From Larkinella knui (lineage in GTDB: Bacteria > Bacteroidota > Bacteroidia > Cytophagales > Spirosomataceae): a stretch of 64,000 nt of DNA. The DNA lies in the NCBI RefSeq assembly GCF_003858645.1, contig NZ_RQJP01000002.1, positions 682,001-746,000 on the forward strand, in the 5' to 3' direction. Both the position numbers and the translations under genes were made by a program. The notes beneath the pieces were generated by a model. That model worked only from the letters and a program-made list of their open reading frames with translations, was not told the DNA's origin and did not search any database. Positions 56,501 to 64,000 of the stretch are shown piece after piece. Within the stretch, counting starts at the first letter, position 1. Each line of letters opens with the position of its first letter.

Positions 56501-56736
56501 GGATCATATTTATAAGTTGTACAGCTATATCCATCATATTTATTAAGCCCGTCAGTAGTTCCAAACCAGAGATAGCCCCTGCGATCCTGAATGATATAAT
56601 GGACGTCCGTTTGAGATAGTCCCTGTTCTGAGCCAATCCGTTCAAATTGAATGGGTTGTGACTGGCCTGTAGCTGTATTATGAAAGCCGATTAAAAAAGC
56701 TAAACCTATGAGTCTAAGTAAATAGTGATTGCTCAT
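53599..56736 (-). CDS. Propeller-sensor histidine kinase (Reg_prop, Y_Y_Y, HisKA_3)
   Basis: This 1045-residue membrane sensor has a signal peptide (MSNHYLLRLIGLAFLIGFHN). Residues 30-690 form two seven-bladed propellers made of Reg_prop repeats, each with a W-x-G-T core such as YLWFGTTDGLNKYDG, ILWFGTDNKGLISYDR and ILWVGTLGGGLCRF. A Y_Y_Y domain follows (YAYQLEGVDSDWIFSGARRY). One membrane helix lies at about 795-815 (WFRLLVVLWLILITGVSIRY). The HisKA_3 domain has the phosphorylated His in LAADLHDDLGATLAAIKG (about 860), and the HATPase domain contains MQNAIRHSKASRI and GIGLRNIRSRV. It is of the two-protein, not one-protein hybrid, form because the regulator is separate. Confidence 0.93.
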   Translation of the reverse strand: MSNHYLLRLIGLAFLIGFHNTATGQSQPIQFERIGSEQGLSQTDVHYIIQDRRGYLWFGTTDGLNKYDGYSCTTYKYDPSDTTSLSQNTCLMLWEDKQGMIWIGLVGEGICKFDPTTEKFTRYLPNRSNHFALPDGVVFAFNEDDENMLWVGTGRISEILRLDKTTGQFHQTSYNPPNSRINQGIYMIYQDRSKIYWIATEKGLHQAWLIPAKGKQPSQVKFIYNPLLHKDQNLFRDLDLNGIYEDHAGILWFGTDNKGLISYDRKNNIIRQYRHNPNDPNSLSNNTVRRGSIAEDQQGNLWVGTYGGGLNKLNKDRTTITHYVYEPENTTGLSSNNILGVLIDRSNILWIGTVGGGISKFDPNRQSFPVYRHLPHDPNSLTPYGIRALCEDKAGTVWVGTEGGGLDRLDKKTGQFTHFRYQSNKLKSLANDIVTAILEDRKGTLWLANANLLLKLNRITGAFEPYFNATGGVIESENDYIFTLFEDHAGLIWLGTTNGLKSINTATGVVAHYDLDPNDAESLSDYWAYVIREDSYHNLWIGTYDGLNYFNRKTGKFKHYKHRNADSHSISSNTIRSLFIDEKGILWVGTLGGGLCRFNEKTDSFTNFTEQDGLANNSVYAIQSDQEGDLWLATNKGLSQFSPSAYTFINFDISDGLQSDQFASGYFNAGASFKGKDGVLYFGGINGFNAFNPKKIQLNRQLPAIVITKFKLFDRYVSGKAEAAYINLNYNENFFSFEFAALNYTNTPKNRYAYQLEGVDSDWIFSGARRYVSYTNLDPGTYIFRVKGSNNDGLWNEKGISVLVIIHPPWWQTSWFRLLVVLWLILITGVSIRYYTRFKLRRQRIELKKVLQAQEEERQRLAADLHDDLGATLAAIKGTLEIIHPPTDGLVKPITMMEKAIRDLRHISHNLMPPEFAKLGLSEIIQETVRRAEEGSALEFEFITFGQERRLDNQTELTIYRIAVELMQNAIRHSKASRITVQLIFYPQYVTLLVEDNGRGYMVSEEESQSGIGLRNIRSRVAYLGSRLLIDSGERGTTITLQVPL

Positions 56737-57137
56737 CTTAGATCGTGATTAAAATCGCCAAGGGCGAACGTTGTCCATTAAAAGGCACTGCGTCTACTAA
56801 GATAATCAACAAATCGTACTCTAAAATTAAAGCAGGCACAACTAATTGACACGAAAATAAGAGATATAAAATGTCTTCAAAATACCCCAAAAGGGGTATG
56901 GTGCATAGGCAAGAGAACATTCACCTTTGTCTGGTCATTGAATTTGTTTTTTCTTTCAGCAAATACCTGAAAAAATCAAATCAGGCTGAATAAATTCTAT
57001 ACATTAAAATGAATGAAGGCGGACCGTTACATCTGTCTATGGTGTTAAATGTCGCAGGAGTGCAAATTTAGAAGTGAGGGATTACCAGTAAAATACGTGT
57101 AATTCCCCCTTGTAACCATTAATAAATCTACTTTTAT
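56737..57137. other. Divergent intergenic region with a palindrome
   Basis: This 401-bp AT-rich gap separates the sensor kinase from the amidase gene. A perfect hairpin, ataccccaaaaggggtat at 56882-56899, lies 146 bp before the kinase start and may be a regulator-binding site or terminator. No clear TAnnTTTG promoter for either gene is found. Confidence 0.5.
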
Positions 57138-57965
57138 TTGCGATTAACATTAAAATATCCATGTATTTTAATTTGCGTTCTTCTTATGTCAACTATATTC
57201 CCTTATCCCGGTCGAATTGTTAAATCCGGAGAAAAAAATTCCCAGATTGTGGTATCTATTCAGCAACGGTTGAATGAACTTAAGTGCAGTGAATCGCTAC
57301 TTTCGGTTGATGGAAGTTTTGGGTTGAAAACTGCAAGAGCCGTTAAGGTTTTCCAAAGCCGTGCCGTAGATATACGGCAAATACCGTTGAAATTAGATGG
57401 TCAGATTGGGCCGATAACTTGGGCTGCTTTATTTGGCGAGGAAACTCCTTCAATTCAGCCGGATTCTAATTTACTGCAGGAAGCTATTAAGTTTGCCACT
57501 TCGCAGGTGGGTATTATGGAAAATCCACTATTCTCTAATCAAGGACCGGAGGTAAATCAATATTTGGCCAGTGTAGCCCTAGGGCCAGGATATGCCTGGT
57601 GTGCCGCCTTTTTACATTGGTGTTTCGATCAGGCAGCAAACCACCTAAATGTAACTAACCCCGTGGTGCCAACGGCTAGCGTGTTGGATCACTGGACGAA
57701 GGCCGGGAAAGCAGGCACGAAACGAATTTTTGCGGTTAAGGCGGTTAATGATCCGACTTTAGTGAAGCCCGGGCAGATTTTTACCATCACTTTTGGTGGT
57801 GGTTTTGGTCATACGGGCCTTGTCACTTCTGTCGATAATGGTATAATTCATACCATCGAAGGGAACTCGAAACCAGATGGAGGCCTGATCCGGGAGGGAT
57901 ATGGTGTTTTTCGGAGAAAGCGCAAAGTTTTCAATATCAATCTGGGTTATATCGACTATACCTGA
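57138..57965 (+). CDS. Exported peptidoglycan-binding CHAP-like amidase
   Basis: The 275-residue protein has an N-terminal signal-like segment (RLTLKYPCILICVLLMSTIF). Residues 35-100 form a PG_binding_1 domain with VDGSFGLKTARAVKVFQSRA and LDGQIGPITWAALF. Residues 110-275 form a CHAP/NlpC-like domain with the catalytic Cys in GYAWCAAFLHWCF and His in GGGFGHTGLVTSVDNG, then IHTIEGNSKPDGG. It would cut peptide bonds in peptidoglycan. The start at TTG 57138 is chosen because it gives the complete signal peptide; ATG 57186 would remove it. It lies 58 bp before the next gene. Confidence 0.8.
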   Translation: MRLTLKYPCILICVLLMSTIFPYPGRIVKSGEKNSQIVVSIQQRLNELKCSESLLSVDGSFGLKTARAVKVFQSRAVDIRQIPLKLDGQIGPITWAALFGEETPSIQPDSNLLQEAIKFATSQVGIMENPLFSNQGPEVNQYLASVALGPGYAWCAAFLHWCFDQAANHLNVTNPVVPTASVLDHWTKAGKAGTKRIFAVKAVNDPTLVKPGQIFTITFGGGFGHTGLVTSVDNGIIHTIEGNSKPDGGLIREGYGVFRRKRKVFNINLGYIDYT

Positions 57966-58023
57966 GCTCATTATCTCCATTCACTTTCTCGTTTTCCAAC
58001 TCCATCCCTAACTCCTTACCATA

Positions 58024-59730
58024 ATGAGTTTCTTTGATTTACATTGTCACCCTTTCACCAAAGCAGTCTGGATGAATGGCGACCGCCAAAAGTTGCTGGA
58101 AGAAAACATCGTCACGGTTATAGATAGCAAATTTAAACCCGGTGTTGGCAACCTGATCCTGCGGATATTTGGTGGCAGCCAAATCAAATTCTTTGACTCC
58201 CAATCAAGCCTTAAGCAAATTACGCAGGGTAGTGGTCAGATCATTGTCGCCAGCCTTGTAGCCATGGAGAATTCATACGCTAATCTGGGGTTTTGTGTTT
58301 TTAAGAATGTATTTCAACGCATTCAAAATGTCAATAGGGCACAACTAGAGCGACTAGGCAGAAGTCAGATAAGCTACGCCGATGTTATGTCATTAGAGCG
58401 ATCATTGGCCATTGATTTTGCTGGAAATAATTTGAATGGTCTCCAGTACAGAATCATCAATTCTTTCGATGAAATTAAGGACGATGGACTATTGAATATT
58501 ATTCTGTCAATTGAAGGGGGCCATTGTTTCTACCAGCGGCCTTCTGTCCTCGACCAAGAATCTGCCGCAAATGCCCATGAAGTTGTTGATGCTCTGTTTG
58601 ACTGGAAGCAGAAAGTTAAAACAGGACAGCTACCCCGGCTACTTTACACGACTTTGACTCATCATACTACGAATTGCCTAACTAATCATTCATTTGGTGT
58701 GCCGCCAGGATTGGCCGGGGCGGGTAAAAATAGCGTAGCCGGAGGGTTTAATCCTGCCGGAAATAGTCTGACTGATGTGGGCATATCGTTCATACAGGCC
58801 GCTTTGAAAGAAACCGATGAGGAAAAGCGCATACTCATTGATGTTAAACATTTGAGCCTGAGAGCCCGACTTGACTTTTATGAACTGCGTCGACAGATGA
58901 TTAATGAGGGTCATCCGTCATTCCCGATACTAGCCACTCATATGGGCGTAACAGGGCTGTCCTTAAACGATGCCATTGTCGTGCCAGAAACGGGTTGTCG
59001 CAAATTCCCCGAAGATGATAACTGTTTCGAGGTTGAATATGTGGATGCAGAACGTCTGAATGGTTTTTTCGTGACTACTAGTTTTGATACCAGAATTGAT
59101 ATTTTACGATTTAACCCGTGGACCATTAATCTATTTGACGAGGATATAACTGAGATAGTTGAGTCCGATGGTTTGATTGGCTTCTCATTTGACAGTCGGA
59201 TATTGGGGAATGAGGTCGTGGACCGTGAGCGGTTTAGTAAGCATGAAATGAATCCATTACCATCTATTTCCGGAATTGATTTTGATAATGAAATTGATTT
59301 GGAAAATGGAGAGGTAATATATCCTTTCCAAAACAAACAGGAATTTGGTGAAAGCCGCTATCCGGAAAAACCTTTCTTTGATGTGCCATTTACCTCTGGC
59401 GAGGAATTAAAGAAACATACTGATTTAATGGCCCTTTGCCAGAACATAGTACATGCCGTGCGCATCGGTGGCTCTAAAGCTTGGGACTGCATTTGTATTG
59501 GTTCCGATTATGATGGTTTAATTAATTCCATTGACTTCGTGCCTAATGCATCGGTTATCCCAGCCATGGAACGCCTTTTTAAACTATATATGACTAGTAT
59601 GGTGACTACACTGAACGAGTTTATTGCCGAGCGACATACTGGCGAAGATCGAATCGATATACCGGACGATTTTTACGAACGTTTCGTAATTGAAAATGCA
59701 AAAGTTTTTTTGAAAAAACATTTCATATGA
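58024..59730 (+). CDS. M19-like metal-dependent dipeptidase/amidohydrolase
   Basis: The 568-residue protein resembles peptidase M19 (membrane dipeptidase): FDLHCHPFTKAVW at residues 4-16 (two metal-binding His), LSIEGGHCFYQRP (Glu bridging both metals), YTTLTHHTTNCLTN, ILIDVKHLSLRA, ILATHMGVTGLS (His) and CIGSDYDGLINS (final Asp). It is longer than normal M19 enzymes (about 400 residues), with inserts at about 60-130 and 370-460. No signal peptide is visible, so it would be cytoplasmic unless exported otherwise. M19 enzymes act on dipeptides and D-amino-acid substrates. It lies between the amidase and the patatin gene on the same strand. Confidence 0.78.
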   Translation: MSFFDLHCHPFTKAVWMNGDRQKLLEENIVTVIDSKFKPGVGNLILRIFGGSQIKFFDSQSSLKQITQGSGQIIVASLVAMENSYANLGFCVFKNVFQRIQNVNRAQLERLGRSQISYADVMSLERSLAIDFAGNNLNGLQYRIINSFDEIKDDGLLNIILSIEGGHCFYQRPSVLDQESAANAHEVVDALFDWKQKVKTGQLPRLLYTTLTHHTTNCLTNHSFGVPPGLAGAGKNSVAGGFNPAGNSLTDVGISFIQAALKETDEEKRILIDVKHLSLRARLDFYELRRQMINEGHPSFPILATHMGVTGLSLNDAIVVPETGCRKFPEDDNCFEVEYVDAERLNGFFVTTSFDTRIDILRFNPWTINLFDEDITEIVESDGLIGFSFDSRILGNEVVDRERFSKHEMNPLPSISGIDFDNEIDLENGEVIYPFQNKQEFGESRYPEKPFFDVPFTSGEELKKHTDLMALCQNIVHAVRIGGSKAWDCICIGSDYDGLINSIDFVPNASVIPAMERLFKLYMTSMVTTLNEFIAERHTGEDRIDIPDDFYERFVIENAKVFLKKHFI

Positions 59731-59879
59731 AAGTTAGCACCGATCAAGTTTTTTTTTAATTCGCATTTTTATTTACATGGGAAGCTCTATCAAAGTTTTG
59801 TTTCAAACAATGAGCTTTCTGCTTAGTTAAGGAATAATTATTTATTTTTATTACTTTCTAAATCATAACTATACAAGAA

Positions 59880-62800
59880 ATGAATGCCATTGTTGACTTA
59901 ACAGCTCGCGCCGTTTCACTCATCACCGCTATTCAGACGTCACTTTTAAGAGGTTCAGTAACTCAGATTAATAGTAATATAAAAATAAACAGGGAGAAAG
60001 AAATCAGTGTACTGAATATCTTGCCTAAGGAATTTGAATCAACATTAAAACTCATTATTGAGCTTGAGGAGAATGTAATATTAGGTGAAAGCAAAAAATC
60101 GAAAGAAGCCAGTTTTACTTTACGGGCAGAAGAACTGGTGTGGATCAGTAAACGGGAAGTAGACACTCCAAAATCCGTAGAATATACTATAAATTTATGC
60201 GTTGCTCTAATCAATTGGATCTGGAATAACGAGGCAAATGGAATAAATGACTTGCGAAAGGAAAAAGGATCATATCCCACTCCTTTTAATTGGCGTGAAG
60301 CAATAAGCAATATTTTATACACAATTCCTGAAGAACGGGTGCGGTTGGCTTCGGCTTTGCAATATATTCCCATAGAGATTGTATTAGCGCTGGGAGGGGG
60401 CAGTTACGAGGGGCATTCACAACGAATTATGCAAATGTGGAATGTCAGCGATGTCGACCAAAAAGCCCTGCTGACTCCAGAGGAAATTAAAGTTTTGAGA
60501 AAAGTAAAACAGTTGGAGGAGGATTCAGAAGTAGATGTGGAAACTCTTTTAAAAGATGATAATAAACTTATTAAATACTTACTAAAAAATGAAGCACCCT
60601 TGTCGTTTGAGGATGTATTTAAATTAGAGTTAAAGGAAATACAGAAAAATCGCGCTTGGCGCCAAAAAGAATTGCACGTAACAGGCTCTATCGATTACAT
60701 AGAACCGGAGGAGTATTTACCTATTCGGGACCCCTTTCAAAAGGGAAGAGAAATGGGTTTGTACGCATTGGCTTTTTCAGGTGGTGGCATTCGTTCCGCT
60801 ACCTTTAATTTAGGAGTATTACAGGGATTAGCCACTCACAATCTGCTTAATAAGTTCGATTATTTGTCCACCGTATCGGGTGGAGGGTATATTGGAAGTT
60901 GGCTAGCAGCCTGGATAAAAAGAGAAGGCTCCGTCGTTAAAGTCACTAACCGACTTTGTCCTGACAAATCACCCAACCCCTTGGGAGAAGAATTGAAGCC
61001 CATTCGCTGGTTAAGGATGTTCAGCAATTATTTGGCCCCGCGGTCCAGTATTATGTCAGCAGATGCCTGGACCGTTGGTGTGACCTGGTTGAGAAATACC
61101 TTGTTGAATCAGATTATCATTTTTCTGTTGCTACTTTCTTTGCTGTTTTTGGGCAATTTATTATATGAATTGTGGCTTTCCGACTTTAAATGGAAAGACA
61201 CATCCTGGCAGTACGTACTAAGTATAAGTGCTATTTTGTTAATACCCATTTCGCTTTTAGCAGGCTTTGGTATGCTCATGTATTCAAGTGAAGCAATACG
61301 CTTTGTGGGTATCCGACGAGAGCATACCAATAAACTAAGCAAGTTGATGATATTCTTTGGTACGCTGGTAGCTTATCTGCTCAGTGCTTGGCTGCATTCG
61401 CATATAGAGCCTTCTACGCTAAGTAAATTAGACATACTGCTTCCTTCCGCATTCATAACCTTTTTGTCTTTATTCCTTGTTGCCGTTTTGGGTAAATACG
61501 ATCAGGATATTCGAAAATTTGGTAACGGTGTTTTTGGAACTTGGGTTATTTTGATTGTGACTACCTTGATTGCTACCGTAATCGGGTTATTATGCCTTGT
61601 TGCAGCATGGACCATCCTGGAACATATTAAAGCAAAAAATTTCTGTATGGCGGAGGTTCCTGTAGCGGATGAACTTCAATTTATTCTCGGATTGCCTTTA
61701 GTACTCGAAGTATTCAGCATTACGGTAGTTGTCCGTATGGCTTTGCTCGGTAAATATTTTCCAGACGAGCGGAGGGAATGGTGGGGCCGAATGGGCGCTT
61801 ACATTCACCGAATTTCTTTCTTATGGATTTTAATTGCAACGTCCGCCCTATTGGGCCAGGTGTTCGTCGATATTCTGTTTGAGAAAGTATGGAAAGGTAT
61901 TGCTGCTACGGGTGGGTGGATAGCCTTAGTCGGTTCTACAGTTAAAGCCGCTTTTAGTTCCAAAACATCGAATAAAAAAGATGAAAATAGCTATTTGTCT
62001 CAGTTACTAAATGTGCTCAGTTTAGCGGGTCCTTATCTGTTTGCACTTGGCTTGTTAATATTTCTTCCTGGGCTAATTCGCCCCATACTTTTTCTGGCAG
62101 ATCAAGTAGTGAGGTCAGCGCATTTTCTAACTGTTAATATTCTTGGTCTTGCAACTAAAGTAATGATTCGTCCGGATTTCCAACCTCCTGTCACCACTCA
62201 CTTGTATATCGACCTGAAAATTTTATGCGTTATGTTGATCTCTGTTTTGTCAGCTTATTTTCTTGCCAAGCAGGTTGGTGTAAATGAATTTTCGATGTAT
62301 CACTTTTACCGAAACAGGTTGGTGAGAGCTTATTTGGGCGCTTCGCGCAGAAGTACGGACCGGCAACGTACCTCTAACCCGTTTACGGGTTTTGATAACT
62401 TAGATGATGAAAAACTAAGTAAAATGCGGAACGAGTATGGTTATTACGGTCCGTACCCAATTTTGAATACAGCGCTCAACGCTTCACAAGTAAGCGACCT
62501 TGACCGGCAAGACCGGATGGCCGAGTCGTTTATATTCTCACCTCTATTTTGTGGATTCGATTTTAGCATGATAAAGGCTTCTGTAGATGTAAATACGAAA
62601 TCCTACGATTATGCCTTCCGCGAAACGGAGCATTATGCGTTTAAAGACGGTGGTCCCACAATCGGCACTGCCATGGCCACTTCAGGGGCAGCGGTTAATC
62701 CGAATCAAGGTTACCACTCTTCCACTGCGACCGCCTTTTTATTGACGGTGTTTAATGTTCAACTGGGAAGGTGGATTGGGAATCCTCGAAAATGTACTTG

Positions 62801-63362
62801 GCAATTGGCCGATCCGGGATTTGGTCTTGGATACATTGTAAACAATTTAGTCGGAAAAACTAATACCCGAAACGATTTTATTGCATTATCAGATGGTGGT
62901 CACTTTGATAACATGGGCTTATACGAAATGGTAAGAAGAAGGTGTGCTTTTATCGTTGTTTGCGATGCAGAACAAGACGACCAGTTTACCTGCGAAGGTT
63001 TTGCCAATGCTATTCGACGTTGTCGAATAGATTTTGGGGCCGAAATCGTCATTAATCTGGCCTCTATCACAGAAAGGGCTCATCATAGGTTTTCGGCAGC
63101 CAATTATGCTCTCGGGGACATTTTTTATGCTGGCAATAAAGAAAATACTGGTAAATTATTATACATAAAATCTTCACTAGTAGATAGAAATATTCCTTTT
63201 GACGTTCAGGAGTATGCTTCAAAAAATGAAACCTTTCCACATCAATCTACTGGGGATCAATTTTTTGACGAAGAACAATTCGAAAGCTATAGAAAACTGG
63301 GTTTTTACATTGCAAATTGTGCTTTTAAAGATAATAAAGTTAGAGAAAAATTAAAACTTTAA
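59880..63362 (+). CDS. Patatin-like phospholipase with large membrane insert
   Basis: The 1160-residue protein has an N-terminal helical region of about 295 residues without recognised domains. The patatin catalytic half starts at about 297: LAFSGGGIRSATFNLGVLQG (oxyanion loop), then the nucleophile Ser in LSTVSGGGYIGSW (about 332). About ten membrane helices follow (400-790; for example IIIFLLLLSLLFLGNLLYEL). The second half of the domain comes after about 800 and ends with the catalytic Asp in ALSDGGHFDNMGLYEMV (about 1005). All catalytic motifs are present. It would hydrolyse membrane lipids from within the membrane. The 149-bp gap upstream is AT-rich without clear signals. Confidence 0.85.
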   Translation: MNAIVDLTARAVSLITAIQTSLLRGSVTQINSNIKINREKEISVLNILPKEFESTLKLIIELEENVILGESKKSKEASFTLRAEELVWISKREVDTPKSVEYTINLCVALINWIWNNEANGINDLRKEKGSYPTPFNWREAISNILYTIPEERVRLASALQYIPIEIVLALGGGSYEGHSQRIMQMWNVSDVDQKALLTPEEIKVLRKVKQLEEDSEVDVETLLKDDNKLIKYLLKNEAPLSFEDVFKLELKEIQKNRAWRQKELHVTGSIDYIEPEEYLPIRDPFQKGREMGLYALAFSGGGIRSATFNLGVLQGLATHNLLNKFDYLSTVSGGGYIGSWLAAWIKREGSVVKVTNRLCPDKSPNPLGEELKPIRWLRMFSNYLAPRSSIMSADAWTVGVTWLRNTLLNQIIIFLLLLSLLFLGNLLYELWLSDFKWKDTSWQYVLSISAILLIPISLLAGFGMLMYSSEAIRFVGIRREHTNKLSKLMIFFGTLVAYLLSAWLHSHIEPSTLSKLDILLPSAFITFLSLFLVAVLGKYDQDIRKFGNGVFGTWVILIVTTLIATVIGLLCLVAAWTILEHIKAKNFCMAEVPVADELQFILGLPLVLEVFSITVVVRMALLGKYFPDERREWWGRMGAYIHRISFLWILIATSALLGQVFVDILFEKVWKGIAATGGWIALVGSTVKAAFSSKTSNKKDENSYLSQLLNVLSLAGPYLFALGLLIFLPGLIRPILFLADQVVRSAHFLTVNILGLATKVMIRPDFQPPVTTHLYIDLKILCVMLISVLSAYFLAKQVGVNEFSMYHFYRNRLVRAYLGASRRSTDRQRTSNPFTGFDNLDDEKLSKMRNEYGYYGPYPILNTALNASQVSDLDRQDRMAESFIFSPLFCGFDFSMIKASVDVNTKSYDYAFRETEHYAFKDGGPTIGTAMATSGAAVNPNQGYHSSTATAFLLTVFNVQLGRWIGNPRKCTWQLADPGFGLGYIVNNLVGKTNTRNDFIALSDGGHFDNMGLYEMVRRRCAFIVVCDAEQDDQFTCEGFANAIRRCRIDFGAEIVINLASITERAHHRFSAANYALGDIFYAGNKENTGKLLYIKSSLVDRNIPFDVQEYASKNETFPHQSTGDQFFDEEQFESYRKLGFYIANCAFKDNKVREKLKL

Positions 63363-63414
63363 CCTTCAGTAAGTAAATGTATAACGCTGAAACCACCTTA
63401 AACGATTTGTTCCC

Positions 63415-63468
63415 TCTCATTAATTGGATATAAATTCCGAAAATGAGGTTTTTTTCAAATTAATGAGA
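63415..63468 (+). terminator. Weak hairpin after the patatin gene
   Basis: Arms tctcattaatt (63415-63425) and aattaatgaga (63458-63468) pair perfectly over 11 bp, with a T-run in the loop. The AT-rich arms and 32-base loop make it a weak terminator candidate before the next gene. Confidence 0.4.
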
Positions 63469-63543
63469 AGATAATAAATACAACACATTAATTATTAATG
63501 CTCCTATATTCTGTTGATCCAGAGTAACGAAATACTCTATAAA

Positions 63544-64000
63544 ATGACAAGTGTTTTAAAAAACAAGGTAACACCTCAGAACCCACTCGGCATTATTGCG
63601 CTATTTGTATTTTTTATAGAAGCTATTGCCACGGTTTCGCTTGGATTAGTCGCAACAACACCATATGTAATATATTTAATATGGTTCATTATTATTTACC
63701 CAACTTTTATAGCTATTGCCTTTTTTGTGCTTCTTTGGCTTAAAAGAGAGGCTCTCTACAGTCCGGGAGATTATCGCGACGATACAACATTTAAAGAAAT
63801 TCTACTTCAAAAGGTGGCTGTCATTGAGGCTAAACAGGATGCGGCAACTATTACCTCCTCAACCAATATAGATGAGATTATAAGAACTGTCGATCGTCTG
63901 ATTGCACTCAATGATATATACTCTGCAGTTAATGTGGGAAGAACTTTTTTTAAAGAAGGAGAATTTGAAATGGGACTAAAATTATTTGATTATTTAAAGT
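63544..64000 (+). CDS. Membrane protein, 3' end missing
   Basis: ATG 63544 opens a frame that runs past the end of the window (152 codons seen). Two membrane helices (LGIIALFVFFIEAIATVSLG and IWFIIIYPTFIAIAFFVLLW) are followed by a cytoplasmic helical segment (DDTTFKEILLQKVAVIEAKQ) and what could be a TPR-like helix pair (VNVGRTFFKEGEFEMGLKLF). It lies 181 bp after the patatin gene on the same strand and may belong to the same cluster. No family is recognised. Confidence 0.7.
   Translation, partial: MTSVLKNKVTPQNPLGIIALFVFFIEAIATVSLGLVATTPYVIYLIWFIIIYPTFIAIAFFVLLWLKREALYSPGDYRDDTTFKEILLQKVAVIEAKQDAATITSSTNIDEIIRTVDRLIALNDIYSAVNVGRTFFKEGEFEMGLKLFDYLK

Noticed and set aside
18118-64000. Relaxase, type IV secretion or phage structural genes
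   Set aside because: None of the proteins shows relaxase HUH or VirB/TraG motifs or capsid/terminase features, so the element was not called an ICE or prophage.

Overview
The window is bacterial and fits the phylum Bacteroidota, most likely order Cytophagales (Spirosoma/Larkinella-like). Evidence: several promoters resemble the Bacteroidota TTG / TAnnTTTG pattern, Shine-Dalgarno sequences are weak, and the gene set includes hybrid-style sensors with Reg_prop propellers, DUF5005, DUF6624 and HmgA/HPPD/PhhA/Fah clusters typical of the group. Species assignment is inference; no rRNA or tRNA gene is present to test it.

Region 1 (1-18117) is GC-richer chromosomal backbone. It holds a DUF1264 gene cut by the window start, a ROK kinase, a SIS-domain sugar isomerase, a molybdopterin oxidoreductase, a small secreted protein with a well-formed promoter, and a sugar nucleotidyltransferase. 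A complete phenylalanine/tyrosine degradation block follows (hmgA, hppD, phhA, a MarR regulator, fahA). Then come DUF1801, DUF6624, gamma-glutamyltransferase, an ABC permease, an MpaB-type oxygenase and mnmE. Strong hairpins separate many of these units.

Region 2 (18118 to about 32650) starts directly after mnmE and looks like an integrated, plasmid-like mobile element. It has a two-HTH excisionase-like gene overlapping a tyrosine integrase, small DNA-binding proteins, a primase-polymerase/DnaB-type helicase fusion, and a large putative replication protein followed by five helically phased iterons. Behind these lie a decayed gene next to its intact paralogue, a DUF5005 gene broken by one in-frame TAG, and a small winged-helix protein. 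No relaxase or conjugation gene is seen.

Region 3 (32653-40755) is a four-gene type I restriction-modification operon on the minus strand (hsdM, hsdS, a DUF262/DUF1524 GmrSD-like gene, hsdR). A decayed IS3-family fragment lies behind hsdM. 

Region 4 (41014-46976) is an AT-rich four-gene cluster of unrecognised function: a secreted protein, a two-TM protein, a trypsin-like protease carrying discoidin-like domains, and a catalytically dead trypsin-like domain fused to an outer-membrane barrel. This is one of two candidates for an undescribed system. A decayed IS256-family element (47042-48399) bounds it.

Region 5 (48385-56736) contains a HEAT-repeat protein, a umuDC-like operon with a palindromic operator, a short leader with a terminator-like hairpin, several small genes, and a two-component system (propeller sensor kinase plus NarL-type regulator). 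Region 6 (57138-64000) is the second candidate system: a peptidoglycan-binding amidase, an M19-like metallohydrolase, a 1160-residue patatin whose catalytic halves are split by about ten membrane helices, and a membrane protein cut by the window end.
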